Part shown: piece by piece, positions 1 through 12,559 of the stretch
Numbering within the stretch: the stretch's first letter is position 1
Layout of the letters: every line of letters starts with the position of its first letter
DNA from: Elmis aenea
Taxonomy: Eukaryota > Arthropoda > Insecta > Coleoptera > Elmidae
Direction of reading: 5' to 3'
Length of the DNA stretch: 64,000 bases
NCBI GenBank assembly: GCA_947652605.1
Contig: OX393577.1
Location: 8,246,868 to 8,310,867, forward strand
Position numbers and translations under genes: made by a program
Notes under the pieces: model-generated
What the model was told of the DNA's origin: nothing
What the model saw: the letters and a program-made list of their open reading frames with translations, nothing else
The model's database searches: none

Positions 1-1256
1 GGTATGTTTTTCGGTTACAGACGTAACAGGACGTCCTGTCTCTTTTTGATGCTGAACAGAACTTCCTTCGCGATTAAATTCTTTATATCAGCAACAAATT
101 GCAGTCACAAAAATCGGAACTACTAATCAAAAAATAAATAAAAATAAGAACCCTTTAAATAGTTTGTTCAGTTTCTGAAAGTAAAGGAGATATGCTTGAT
201 TTTTAAAATCGTGAAAATTTCAAATATTATCTGTGGCGGAAAAACGAAACCCACCACCAAAAAAGCTTATCTAAATCCAAACAGTTTGAATACCTCACGC
301 TACTTCGTCTCAGAATTAGAACCAAAGAAAAACAATAAACAAGATGATCGACTTTTTTTAAATAAAAACATAAAAGTAAAAATAGCACTTTGTTTATATT
401 TTCAGAGATAACAACCTTATCAAACATTTTTAAGTCGGGAGTTTAAACGAATCTTTAAAATGTTAAATTTAATGTCACGACACTGCATCTTTTTGTTTTT
501 TAAATTGGATTCAAAGCATCCGATGTACTAATCCTTGAATATTTCATAACAAAACTTTTGCTAACAACTTTGGTACCAATTTGGACGCCATCATTAACAT
601 TTATTTATCAATAATATTCAAAAAAAAACAGGAAGCGTAATATCCATCAATGTATTAATGTATGAACTAATGGAACTTTCACATGAATTTTAATTAAAAC
701 AGACTTCTATGATCAAGATATGAGCCGTTTATTTTGAGAGTGGCGTAAGTCACTTCATGGAATTTTTATCTTTAAACATTTTACTTGCACTATTTCAAAA
801 TCATTGCTATTTTCGTCAATAGAAATTTTATTGTTAAACAGAAGTGCAAATACATTTATTTTGAAAATGGCATAAGTATGATGAATTTACTTTCATATAT
901 AGGTAACCCCAATTTATCATAATTATTTTAGGTATTTAAAATAAAGTGAAATGTCTGAAGACTTTATGACTCCTATTAATGACAATGATTCATTAAATGA
1001 ATAAACTTTAATATGAAATATGGCATATAAATTACTTATGCATAAATTTTATAATGCACTGATGAATTAACTTATTACTTATGTATTTTACGAATATTAA
1101 TGATAATGAAAAATTCTTAAATAAACCTATATGAAATATATTATTATAAATAACTTAAAGTATACAATTTAATAATCTTTTTTATTAAGTTACTGTCTTA
1201 TCAAATATCACTTTAGCAAAAAACGTTGGACAAAATCAACAGAATAAAAAAAATTG

Positions 1257-1345
1257 TTCGTCAACATTCCTCGATGTTGCTAAAGCATTCGACAAAGTCT
1301 GGCATAAAGAATTACTAATGAAACAAAAGAAAATGCTTAAAAAAA
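1257..1345 (+). pseudogene. LINE reverse transcriptase relic (motif A region)
   Basis: One forward frame reads STFLDVAKAFDKVWHKELL. This matches the F-x-D-x-x-x-A-F-D-x-V-W-H motif of reverse transcriptases in Jockey/CR1-type non-LTR retrotransposons, including the first catalytic aspartate. The frame is short, and the expected flanking RT motifs are not recognisable, so this is a dead fragment. The clade assignment rests on the motif alone and is tentative. Confidence 0.7.
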
Positions 1346-2626
1346 TAATCTCAAAATAACATAAATGTGACTTTGTCAAATTTTATTACCAAATTTAATA
1401 ATCTTCCTTTCAACTTCCGTTTAAACAAATGACGGTGAAAATAAACTGCTCTCAATCTTACAAAAAAAAATATGTTAGTAAAAAAAAATTGATCTTATCT
1501 TATGAAAAATCAGATAGCCTTAATACAACGGAAGATGGCAATACCATCAGTGCCATAAAAGTTGACAAAAGATTACATCGGTAATCTGTTTATCTGCTAC
1601 ATTATGAGCGACATTCCGTATATTTAATCAAGACCGTATAAATAAATATATAAATAAATAGTGCGCAATTATGGAAGTAAACAACGTACAACTTTGTGTA
1701 AAACTATAAACCAATTAAAACACACATTAATAAACGTACAACGCTAATATTGCTAGACTTTTGAAATTTATGCACACTGCATCGCACTTTTTTTAACCCA
1801 TGACGATAACGTTCGAGGTAATTTTATACTAATACCAGGAAACATTACATATCTAATCCAAACACGACACGAGCCACAACTATTTAAATACATGAAACAT
1901 AGTATTTCCTGAAACAGCGTTTCTGTATTAAACGGTAGACTAATTTTTCAGAGAAATCAGTTAATAATAAACGCCTATGAAATCACGGATTCAGCAAGAT
2001 GAGAATTTGCACGGCTGAAAAGCGATCTCTAATTGCTGCTTTTGTAAAACCTAACAATGGCACTCGACTCTTGATGCAATGAATGCACAATTGAGTTACT
2101 CCAAACGAGGAATGGCGAGGAAGTTCATTAATTAGTTGCTTTTAATCAATAGAACACACTTTATTTGAACTATGAATTAATTTCAAGTATATAATTTCGT
2201 ATCTACAGTAAATTAAGCGAAATTGCAAATGGTTCACAACGACTGCATTAGTAAATTAAGCGTCAACTATTAATAAAAACAATTAGGAAATTCCAATGGT
2301 CAAATGTGAGCCACCTTAAACCTAAAAATAAACTCATCTGTTGATGCATAACAAATAAGTAATCAAATTAGATTTAAGCCAACTTTTAAATAACATTCGT
2401 TTAGATACAATAATGCATTGATTTATTTTGTGAATTATAAAACAAAATATTCTACAAATTTACGAGTTTAATGACAAACGGTGTATCATAATTTTTCTAT
2501 TTTTCTTCATTGTCAATTTCTAAACAGTCTCACAGCTTCGCGATGCTTCGTCAGTAAAAAAAAATAACTCATTAGTTTTAAAAACTAACTCCTTACATTA
2601 TTTACAAATGCACGGATTACTGCAGG

Positions 2627-2830
2627 GGAGACCGGGGATGAAAGTAACATTTTATTGTTTTTATTGAATTTCTCATAGAGTATAAAGTTTTTTACATTCA
2701 AATGTATTTAATGATAGATTGGTCATTTGTCTTCCTTTCAACATATGTATTTCATGCTTCGTAAAGCATATGTGAGATTTTTTTCTGTAGTAAGACAGCT
2801 GTTACTTTCAAGGGGTACGCGGCAGAATTT
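2627..2830. repeat. possible remnant of a pogo-like element end
   Basis: GGGGAGACCGGGG at 2627 equals the left terminus of the element at 26821. It is followed by GATGAAAGTAAC, and the inverse GTTACTTTC lies near 2810. No matching opposite terminus was found and there is no TA at the left edge, so the element is truncated or rearranged. Confidence 0.35.
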
Positions 2831-4276
2831 TTTATTTTACTCTAGCTTTTTTCAAGCCGTAGAAAACTAGCCCAGACTAGTCCTATCTTCGACCGAGAGG
2901 GGTGCGCTGGTAAGGCTCAAAAGGGGTACGAAATGGTTGTAAGTTTGGTAAACACTAAATTAAACCAATAAATAATAACTACGCAAAACGAAACATTTCT
3001 GTGATTTTCCTCCAATTATTGGAACATTTGAGTATTTTCTGGGATTTTATTTACAGAATTTTTTCATCTAACCCTCAAGAAATGCGCATGTCTTCAAAAA
3101 ATCAAAAACATTTACCAACGCCATTTAAACTTATTTCTAGATAAAGTCGCGCACGGCGAACAATTAATGACAATAATTATAGAGATATAAAAACTGGTGC
3201 AGAGAATTATTTCTTGTGTTTACAACTTTAAAAATATCTGAACTTTGTTGACTACTACGATAACGTAATATTTGTGATAGTTAGTTGCTTTTACATATGC
3301 AGATAAACACGGTAACTAAGTAGTCTGTAAACACATATTGCATATAAGTGTAATACGAGCCTGATAAAATAATTTTCATACGCATCTAGACATTTAACAT
3401 CAACACAACAAAGAAACTTTGAAAAAACTTGCGCGAATTAATGATACTTGTACTTAATTATCTTCTAAACGATTATAAGAAACAAAGGCGTGCATATACA
3501 AGACAGGTTAGACTGCTTTTAGATATTCAAGTTCGTCAAAAAAAATCCGGCCCGAAGGACCAAACCGTAATATCCATTACTTTTTAAAATACGAAACGTT
3601 CACCACGTGGTAAGCGTAGTTTAAGAGATTTAATAGCTTTTAGTACCTGTTAGGGTAATTCGGCAGTTTTTAGCATTTAGTATATATTTTCTGAAGTGGT
3701 TAAACTGTCGGGAATGGCGCAAATTAAATCTTGATAGTACTTTAAACGACGTAAAACATATGTGAATAACAAAGGTGCAATTGTACAAACTAGAACGAGA
3801 AAGACCATTTTTGCGTTTTATGTTCGAGGAACAAGGTCACGAACAATAAGTCTAGAGATAATTGAACAACACCAAATGAGAAATAAGACTTTTGTAAAAT
3901 TAGTTATGTTGGCTGACAATTCTTGTGACACATATTTAAATTTTTCCCAACGTTTTTTCGTAATTTCAATTGAAGAATCTATGTTCTGGTGCAAACTGCG
4001 TACGCAAATATGAATATATTTTTAGTAGTTCCGGATAAATCGAAGCTACTTTATATTAGGCACACATCAGACTTATCAAATTAATATCAATAATCACACG
4101 ATCATTTCAATGTCAAAATACAATTTAATCTACTCCTAATCTATCGTAAACTTACGCAATTGCTCTTCACTTTTATGTTTACTAGCAATTCAAGAACTGA
4201 TGCCAAATTATGATGTGAGATACGACACATCATAATAACACGGTTAAATAAATTCTTAAAAATAACTAAAATTTAC

Positions 4277-4337
4277 CTCGTTCTTTGCGAGCGGATCCTC
4301 TGATGTGAGCATGAGTAGAAGATAAATTTTGACCCAT
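4277..4337 (-). CDS. candidate first coding exon, N-myristoylation-type start, product unknown
   Basis: On the minus strand an ATG in a good context (AACAATGG) opens 20 codons, MGQNLSSTHAHIRGSARKER. It then runs into a consensus-like donor (G|GTAAAT) with the intron in phase 1. Gly at position 2 and Ser at position 6 fit an N-myristoylation signal. A second in-frame ATG lies 18 bases upstream (reading MLLLLT before MGQN), so the start is not certain. No downstream exon was found between here and the left edge. It could be an alternative first exon of the ZNRF-like gene, because orientation and intron phase are the same, or the start of another myristoylated protein. A chance match cannot be excluded, because the exon is very short. 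Confidence 0.4.
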
Positions 4338-5140
4338 TGTTAACAGCAATAGCATGAACCAAACGAGTTACACACAAAAGAATTATTCACAAGATCACAA
4401 GCATCAATAAAATTATCACAGAGAATATTTTTCATGCACTGCATACACGCTAAGTTCAGAAGAACTAAATAGAATTATTAAATAATCAGTTGTAAGATGT
4501 TTACGAAATTTTTACTTTATTACCACGCCGTATTTACATCAATTATGTGTTAAAACAATATTCAGCATGGGAGTTTTAATAGCTAAGTACCGAACACATC
4601 ACTTTGTAACGACTTATATTGCTTAAATCCACTTCAACACTTCTTTATTGTAAACAACACTACGAGCAGAAGCAACGGCAGACACTTCAGTACTTGATAA
4701 AACTGTGGTTCACTGTACTCGCAAGTTATTTCTGTATATTCTATTCATACACGAAATGGATGAAATTGTACAAACACAAAGTACCGAACACTAGCTTGTC
4801 CGAAACACAACAAAACAAAACCGTGTGTGCAACTTGGAGAAGTGTGAATTATCTCTAAAGATAGCATTCGCTGCGTTGGTCTAGCTCTAGCTCGAACTGT
4901 ACCGAGAACTAAACTAAATAAAAACAAACTGCTTATAGCAAAATCTAACTGTGAAGCAGGTTATGATTTTATTATTCTACACCAAGGTCTGCAAGGCCAC
5001 TGTCCGGTTCTGTTTATTGAAGTCGTTTTCACAGCCATTCGACAATATTTACTTCCAATATTCAAACTTTGATAACGTGCAATAAACTGCGCTTGTTTGC
5101 TACGCTGCACTTATCACAGTTAAGAGGGGAAATTAATGTA

Positions 5141-6726
5141 CAGGGTGGTCTATTTTCGATGCCCATACAGGGTATCTCGGTTATTATCAGAGATAAAAAA
5201 AAACTAAATACATAAACTCGATTTATTTTTTCGAGAGAAATTTATTGCCGTAAACAGATTTTTGGCTCTTTTCAAAAATGTTAAATATCTCGTTTAAACG
5301 AGAAGATAGAAAAAAACTTTAAAGACATTTTTCGCATGATTTTTTGTGCTTAATAAGATAGCGATGTTCAATTGTTTTTTACTCATATTAATGCCGATAT
5401 ATTATACCTAACTTTCTTATTTTAAATGGCAACCATAGGCAAATTATATATTTTTGAAAAGCGCAAAAAATAAGCTTTCGATTCATGTCAAAGCCAACTA
5501 TGGTTGTCATTTAAAATAAGAAAGTTAGGTGTAATATATCAAAATTTGTGTGAGTAAAAAAAAAATTGAACATCGCCATCTTATTAAGGACAAAAAACCA
5601 TGCAAAAAATGTCTTTAAAGTTTTTTTCTATCTTCTCGTTTAAACGAGATATTTAACATTTTTGAAAAGAGCCAAAAATGGTGTTGGCTTAATTTCGAGT
5701 ATCAAAAAAGACATCAAAAATGTTAAATATCTCGCTTAAACGAAAAGATAGAGAAAAACTTTAAAGACATTTTTCGCATGATTTTTTGTGCTTAATAAGA
5801 TAGCGATGTTCAATTGTTTTTTACTTATATCAATGCCGATATATTGCACCTAACTTTCTTATTTTAAATGGCAACCATAGGCAAATTATATATTTTTGAA
5901 AAACGCAAAAAATAAGCTTTCGATTCATGTCAAAGCCAACTATGGTTGTCATTTAAAATAAGAAAGTTAGGTGTAATATATCAATATTTGTGTGAGTAAA
6001 AAAAAATTGAACATCGCCATCTTATTAAGGACAAAAAACCATGCAAAAAATGTCTTTAAAGTTTTTCTCTATCTTTTCGTTTAAACGAGATATTTAACAT
6101 TTTTGATGTCTTTTTTGATACTCGAAATTAATAAGCCAACACCATTTTTGGCTCTTTTCAAAAATGTTAAATATCTCGTTTAAACGAGAAGATAGAAAAA
6201 AACTTTAAAGACATTTTTTGCATGGTTTTTTGTCCTTAATAAGATAGCGATGTTCAATTTTTTTTTTACTCACACAAATTTTGATATATTACACCTAACT
6301 TTCTTATTTTAAATGACAACCATAGTTGGCTTTGACATGAATCGAAAGCTTATTTTTTGCGCTTTTCAAAAATATATAATTTGCCTATGGTTGCCATTTA
6401 AAATAAGAAAGTTAGGTGCAATATATCGGCATTAATATGAGTAAAAAACAATTGAACATCGCTATCTTATTAAGCACAAAAAATCATGCGAAAAATGTCT
6501 TTAAAGTTTTTTTCTATCTTCTCGTTTAAACGAGATATTTAACATTTTTGAAAAGTGCCAAAAATCGGTTTTTGGCTATATTTCGAAAATTAAAAAAGAT
6601 ATTAAAAATCTGTTTACGGCAATAAATTTCTCTCGAAAAAATAAATCGAGTTTATGTATTTACTTTTTTTCTATCTCTGATAATAACCGAGATACCCTGT
6701 ATGGGCATCGAAAATAGACCACACTG
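5141..6726. mobile_element. foldback transposon A (nested inverted repeats, TA flanks)
   Basis: The left end CAGGGTGGTCTATTTTCGAT is matched in inverse at the right end. TA lies directly outside both ends, which fits a TA target duplication. The two ends pair as inverted repeats running inward (TATCTCGGTTATTATCAGAG, then ATAAATTTCTCTCGA), and the middle consists of alternating direct and inverted copies of a roughly 280-450 bp module (for example ATCTCGTTTAAACGAGA and ACCTAACTTTCTTATTTTAA recur in both orientations). No transposase frame is present, so it is non-autonomous. A shorter relative lies at 29656-30839. Confidence 0.85.
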
Positions 6727-7736
6727 TACACACTTCTTATCTGATATTTTCAGTACTCATCGTCTAACCTTTATTTCATTGTCCAACTGCATCTTTAAAA
6801 AAAACAACAAAAAATACACTTTTTATTGTTTATTGATAACGCTGATGAAAAGATAATTGCAATTTAGATCAAACAGAGCGAAACTTGTATTTATGTAACG
6901 CTCTTAATAAGTACCATCTATTCTATTCTGTAAGTAGGTTTAATTAAAAACCACCTATCCTTTTTTAAAAGCCGTCTTGTCGGAATGCAATAACAGATTC
7001 AAAACTCTACTCTATTAATTAATAAATAGATAAATTAATGAGACTGCAACCAATGAAGAGAAGAGTCGTTATTTGCAAGTTGACAAAGGATCCTTCGAAA
7101 AAAGTTATTTATAATAAAACCTATTCATACGGGAATCTCATGAGTAATTCAACCATTAATCATCTATGCATATTTAGCTACAACAATCAGACAAAATTAT
7201 AAAAATCTGTAAAGTACCGCACAAAAATAGATAAATAATTTTTTATTGTTCGCTGTTTGCTACTGAAGCCAAAATAAGTGTAAAACTTCTTGTTATTCCA
7301 AACCAATTTAATTAAAATGTTGGAAATGTTGTCTGGCTTCATACATAATAGGTTACTGGGAGAGTTAAACCTATCTGCCCCTAGATTGTGCATCTCTGAC
7401 ATTTGTTTAGACCAAGTGATCTTATACAAACGTAAATTTTAAATTTCGGTAGTACAGAGCCCCGCAATAACTCAGTGACACATTTTTGTTAATGTGAAAT
7501 CGACGTTTAACGGAAGGGCTAGTTTAACCATTAGGCGACTCGAGGCAAGTGCCTAGGGACGCCAAGATAAGGAGACGCCAGCCTTACTCATAAAACAAAA
7601 CGAAATGATGGATTTAAAAAAATCGCTGAGGTCTAAGGAAGGTGCAATGCCTAATTTTAAACAAGAAAGATTTCGACTTGGATATTTCGAGAGATATTGA
7701 CGGAACGTATACATATACACTATACAGGGTGACAAT
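6727..7736. other. no gene seen
   Basis: AT-rich sequence without a supported gene. Near 7518-7580 there is a phrase (AGGCGACTCGAGGCAAGTGC) that looks like part of an interspersed repeat. At 7721 a TATACAGGGTGACAAT sequence resembles the terminus of a CAGGGTG-type element and is interrupted by the hAT insertion that follows. Confidence 0.5.
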
Positions 7737-8515
7737 TAGGGTTTCTTTTCCGGGATCCCCGGTCCATTTTAAGCTATTTTATATTGCCGGGGATATGCTT
7801 ATTGTACCGGGAATTCCCGGAATTTAAAAAAATATTTTTTCGTTTATTTTGTGCTAAGATCTTTGTAATACTATCATAACTTATCAGAATTTTATGCTTA
7901 AAATGTCTTTACTACAGTAAATTATGGAAAAACTTCAAAATAATTTTTCTCTTTTAGTATGGCGTAAAGAAGCCCGGTCTCCATGACAAAGTTAATATCT
8001 TCAAAATACTTTTACAGTTTTATTTTTGCGTACCCTGGTAATGCGAAGCAAAATAGCTTATAAATGAAATTTTATTGATAATAACTATGTTTATTTGCTG
8101 CTAGATGCTCTCAAGACAATTTCACCTACATCAATAGAGACTGAGAAAGCATTTTATGCAGCAGGAGTGTTTGTTAATAAATTAAGAAAAAAAACTAATT
8201 GACAGGCATAGATCACCTTTGTTTTCTTATAATAAAAATTCATTGTAAGAATTACATTATTGCGTTTATAAATATGAAATTGCAATAGAAAGGTTATATA
8301 TCCCAAATTTATGTTTCTTTTACAATATTATTTAATTATTTATAATAATCATGGAGCAAAATGTATTACATATACGACTTGGAGTTGATTTTAAGTAATA
8401 AAGCGCTCCCTTCCTTTTTCGGGTAATTTATTTAAAAATATTGACATAATTTAATACATCCCGGGATTCCGGTAAATCCCGAGACAAGCAAAATGTTCAA
8501 ATATGAGAAACTCTA
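7737..8515 (+). mobile_element. internally deleted hAT transposon with transposase C-terminal remnant
   Basis: The element is bounded by a perfect 8-bp target duplication, GTGACAAT (7729-7736 and 8516-8523). Its 10-bp terminal inverted repeats are TAGGGTTTCT and AGAAACTCTA, with one mismatch. The sub-terminal regions are rich in CCGGGAATTCCCGG-like palindromes. Inside, a forward frame at about 8103-8201 reads LDALKTISPTSIETEKAF followed by YAAGVFVNKLRKK and a stop. This resembles the C-terminal dimerisation region of hAT transposases (P-T-S-x-x-x-E-x-x-F...AAG). The rest of the transposase is missing, so the copy is non-autonomous. Confidence 0.85.
8103..8204 (+). pseudogene. hAT transposase C-terminal fragment
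   Basis: The open stretch encodes the hAT dimerisation-domain signature SPTSIETEKAFYAAGVFV, ends at TGA, and is preceded by a CTGCTAG that could have been a splice acceptor. Only about 33 residues remain of a protein that is normally 500-700 residues. The DDE catalytic region is absent. It lies inside the hAT element at 7737-8515. Confidence 0.7.
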
Positions 8516-8523
8516 GTGACAAT

Positions 8524-9115
8524 AATCTACATTTAAATTTGTTATTATAAGAATACATAGTCGGTTAAATTAGCAAAATTGGGCAGAATTTCAAGACATG
8601 TGTAATTTTTTTACTAAAAATATTTCAATACAAAATAAAATAAATGTTTATTTCGAACACACGACCTTAAGATTAAGCAAGATTTGGTTTTTTAAATTCT
8701 AGGGTAATCTCTTGAAGAATTTTTTTAAATTGGTAACGTGTTTGGAATTTAATCAATAGAATTTTTTGAGGTGACCAACTCGTAGAGGCCAGAAAAAATA
8801 GTATACCCCATCATACAAGTTCCAGAAGCTTTTTTATAATCTAATACACTGATTATTTTAAAACAAACAAACTTATCATTAAAGTCACAAGGCTATCTCT
8901 CACATTCAGAAATACTTTACTGATACTAATTTGATTCTTGAAAGAGCCTGTCGATATTTTTATAACAGAAAAAAATCTCAATACTCAAACGAATTGTACC
9001 CGTGAAGGATACAAGATAATCAGACTCAAAAATCCACCAACACTAAAGAATTACATTCGCTACAGAATCAGTATGCTATTTATTTTTTAACTACTTTATT
9101 TTAACTCGCTGCTAA
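8524..9115. other. no gene seen
   Basis: AT-rich sequence with no supported coding, RNA or repeat feature. Confidence 0.5.
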
Positions 9116-9480
9116 AGGTGCATTTAAATCAGAGCGAACAGAACCGAACGAACGAACGAAGGGGTTTTTAGGTATTCGTTCGTTCGGTCGTTCTCTGCGC
9201 AATGCAATGTGAACGAACATTCGCATTCGTCGATGATCCGCGCTAGTGTGAAAAATAAACCATGTCGGATAGAGTATAGAGAATTCGCTAGCTACAAAAT
9301 GCACCATGCAAATCGAGCACGAACTCCCTTTGATGATTCGCTTGTTTACCGACACGCGACGGAACCTGTGTGAACGCGAACGAATTCGTTCGCTCGCCTT
9401 CGCTTCGCCATGCAAATTGCGCGAGCTTGACCGAACGAATTCGTTCGTTCGCTTCTGTTCGCTCTGATTTAAATGCACCT
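9116..9480. mobile_element. PIF/Harbinger-like MITE with CGAACGAA repeats
   Basis: Terminal inverted repeats of about 28 bp (left AGGTGCATTTAAATCAGAGC, right its reverse complement) are flanked by TAA on both sides (9113-9115 and 9481-9483). A 3-bp TWA duplication is typical of PIF/Harbinger. Just inside, both arms carry runs of the tetramer CGAA/TTCG, which makes the whole 365 bp strongly self-complementary and locally GC-rich. An open frame on the minus strand through it is a by-product of this repeat. Confidence 0.8.
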
Positions 9481-9825
9481 TAAGGCGAATCACCGATTTG
9501 GAGGGGGATGAAACAAGGATGGGATAAGTAAGGATAGCGGGTAGGTCGAAGTACTCACACAGCATTTGCCTAACTGTAGGGGAAACCCCCTAAAACCCTC
9601 ACAATGACAGGCGGTCCCAGAATTCGACCCCACGACCTCCCGTATGCCCGTTAGGTTGTGCAGCCACCGAGAAGCTCGGTTAATCAGCGAGTTAGAATCA
9701 TGTTTCGTATACAATAAATGCTTCAAAGCTAAAAAACAATGAAAATGGAATACAAAGAATTTGTTGGAAGTGTAGATGTAATCGAGCATACATATGTACA
9801 TCTTCTGTTAACCAACTTCCTGGTA

Positions 9826-9879
9826 TATACAGGATGTATGTTTCAACATGAAGAACGTGCATATCTCGGAAACCGTTAG
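9826..9879 (+). repeat. fragment of a CAGGRTG-type element end
   Basis: TATACAGGATGTATGTTTCA and then ATATCTCGGAAACCG resemble the outer arm of the CAGGGTG-ended foldback elements in this window (the ATCTCGG phrase recurs near their ends). It is interrupted 50 bp in by the hAT-like MITE at 9888. Confidence 0.4.
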
Positions 9880-9887
9880 ATATAGAT

Positions 9888-10414
9888 AGGGTGACCATTC
9901 GTCCCCGATTTTCGGGGACAGTCCCCGAAACAAGACTTAAGTCCCGGATTATTCTTGTCCCCGATTTTCATAATTTTCCCATACACATTTAAAATATCGA
10001 ATGTATGGTACTTTCGCTGTTGCCAAATTATGCAAATCTGTTAGTCTGGCAACATTGTAACAGTGTAACCGCTTATTGGCCAAGAAAACTGGAGTGGGAA
10101 GGAGTTTTGCACGTAGCTGTCAGCCATCACCGGTAATTAAAGTGTCAAGTCCGATTAGGTTATGTTAGGTTAGGTTACTTCCGGTTACCACACGTCCTTT
10201 CTCCTGAACATATCCTCTTTTTTTGTAATGGCAAAAATGCGTGGGTTTTAATTCCTGCTCTTTAATTTGAATTTTGTTTATTAAACAATTGAAAGTTGTT
10301 GGTTGTGGTGTACAGAAAACGGGAAAATAGATTTTACGAAAGTTAGTTGAGGACCTTTTTTTGTAACCCCAACTTAGTGTCCCCGAAAGTTCGGGGAAAA
10401 AAATGGTCACCTTA
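9888..10414. mobile_element. hAT-like MITE with TCCCCGATTTTCGGGGA sub-terminal repeats
   Basis: The ends read AGGGTGACCATTCGTCCCCG on the left and CGGGGAAAAAAATGGTCACC then TTA on the right. ATATAGAT occurs directly outside both ends (9880-9887, 10415-10422), an 8-bp duplication that fits hAT insertion. CCCCG/CGGGG motifs are clustered at both ends. There is no transposase frame. A short TTAGG-like run (TTAGGTTATGTTAGG, about 10156) lies inside. Confidence 0.75.
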
Positions 10415-10422
10415 ATATAGAT

Positions 10423-12557
10423 GGATGCTTAAATTAGCAAAGGAATGTGCAAAATGCGCCCAGCTTCGACAATAATATCCTGAAAGTACTAAATAACTTT
10501 AATTTTTATTATACGTGTCTTCTTATCAACATTAGAAATTTGGTATTCATAAGCAATTTAAAGACACTTAATTTTCAGTTTAATTTCTTTCTAAGCTACA
10601 AAACACACTGCTTTGCGAAGTTAACCGAAGGGTGTTAGGTGAAAACAAGGAATGTCAATTTTTATTAGATCTTTACAATTCGATTTTAAAGTCTATTTTT
10701 TGTTCATAGAGCTGCATCAACCAAACTTTATTTTACTATGGATCGTATTATAAATGAGTATTAATCAATGAATGTGAAAAACAATTTTTATTTAAACTAT
10801 AATAATGGGTTATTCTAAATGACCTGTCAAATTTATGGTTCAAAATAAGGAATGTCAATGAAAAAAATACCATGTGTCAACCATTAATTAACAAAAATAA
10901 ACTAAGAATGTGATTAAGAATTATTTACACACACTAATAAATAAATATATTATTTATTAATAAAATTGTTTTAATGAGGTAGATTAAGGTAGAAATAATT
11001 CTTATTAGATTATAAATAACAACATTTTGAAAGATGTGCAATATATTTGCATTTTTCTTCATTTAGTGGAAACAGTTCATGGTGTGATTGTGTTGGCAAT
11101 TCAAATTCTTTATTTTCTGATGACCTTGTTCGTCTCACAACCGATTCCCAGTTTTCTGTAAATCCTTCTCCTGCTTATATTAATTAGCGGATATACTTAT
11201 TGTCCCGTTAGTTTCGATAGGGTTAATGGAATTTCGGTGAAATATTCTGTTATCCATTCTTCCGTTAATCTTTTGTGAACATATTAAAATTAGCTTCAGT
11301 ACTAGTTTGTTTAAACAAGTCAATTTTAAATTTTTGTAAGGAACAGTTGTGAACAAACTGTCTAGTTAAACAGTGGTGTCAAAATTTGCAATTTAACGTT
11401 CGTGCCTATGTGATCGTAGAAAAAGTAAGCTACATAACACGAGTTGTAAAGCAATTACGCACTCGTGGAAATACGCACTCGCCGCTACGCGGTTTCGTGC
11501 GCAACTTTTCCACTCGTGCGTAATATGCTTCTTACAACTCTTTTTATGTAATATACTATTATCTAACGGTTTACAAGATCCCTAAAATGTTCATCCACCC
11601 TGTGTATGTAAAATGTATTATTCAATAAAAAAATATCAAATACCAATGACATAATAAATGTTAACCGATGAAGTTTCGCCGCTTTTAATGGCTTATCCAA
11701 ACGACAAGTAAAGTAGCCATTACATCACATTATCCGGTCCCGTTTCCATGAGTAAAATATTTAATATTCATTGTGCCAGGCGCCACTTCGAACAATAAAA
11801 AAATATTCCAACAATCACTGCATGAACGCGCTCGTATTGTGATATAAATATAGACAAGTTTTGAGCACTGCTTTGATATTTTTATCGACACGTCTTGTAG
11901 CCAACTAAATGACAATGGAAAAAGAACTTAATACAAACGTTAACTTTGCACTTAAAATCAGTACCTATAGAAAAACTGAAAATACATGCATAATTTACTA
12001 CTAACGTAAAATAATGCTTCAATTATTTTGCGTTAACTGTACGTATGCAATTGATGTTTATTTAGCTGGATGAATTCTTGTCAAAGCTTGATGACATGAT
12101 AAACATCATTAATCACAGCGGTACATAAATCGGTTTTGATGTGTTCATATCTATTTGACCATACAAAAATGCATATTTTACTCAAAAACGTATAAACACC
12201 AGTACGACCTTCCAATACAAAATGAATTTGGTGGAAGCTCTAAGATTATAAAATTTCATTTTCCAGTTAAGCTCTACCAACGTATCAACACCCTTAAACA
12301 TTTTTTTTTGTCACATCAGGCAGTTATTTTTTTTATAAATACATCAATGGTAAATAAAAATAAAAATATCAAACCATACATTTTAAATTTTCAATGAAAT
12401 CCTTTATCAAAATATATAAAAATGTAAGGGTTTTGTTTTAGATTTTAGAGTCTGTTTCAGGTTAAACCGGTAGTCGCGAATAACCTCAACACCCGCATCG
12501 AATCCGGAACGAACGATAATTACCAGATACCAAATTTCATTGCAATATCTCTAATAG
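10423..12557. other. no gene seen; one palindromic repeat inside
   Basis: AT-rich sequence with no supported gene. It contains the palindromic repeat listed at 11412-11572. A short frame near 12155 has no recognisable family and is not called. Confidence 0.5.
11412..11572. repeat. small palindromic repeat family, copy A
   Basis: GATCGTAGAAAAAGTAAGCT begins this copy and TATGTAATATACTATTA ends it. The centre is a hairpin-forming pair, GCAATTACGCACTCGTG and CACTCGTGCGTAATATGC, around a GC-rich loop. Copies with the same ends lie at 29184-29286 (opposite orientation) and 53258-53357, and a diverged relative lies at 18967-19116. It carries no protein, so it is probably a MITE-like element. Confidence 0.7.
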
Positions 12558-12559
12558 TA

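Larger units (their letters stand above)
1..4276. other. gene-poor AT-rich stretch
   Basis: No convincing exon is visible on either strand. The stretch is AT-rich with many short stop-interrupted frames. It holds one LINE relic (listed separately near 1257-1345) and, at about 2627, a sequence GGGGAGACCGGGG that matches the terminus of the pogo-like element at 26821. If the minus-strand exon at 4277-4337 is real, this stretch is part of its first intron. If the ZNRF-like gene extends leftward, it is also part of that gene's intron. Confidence 0.6.

Noticed and set aside
9101..9801. Minus-strand frames of 154 and 103 codons as genes
   Set aside because: They run through the CGAA-rich inverted repeats of a MITE and its flank; the frame is a by-product of the repeat composition.
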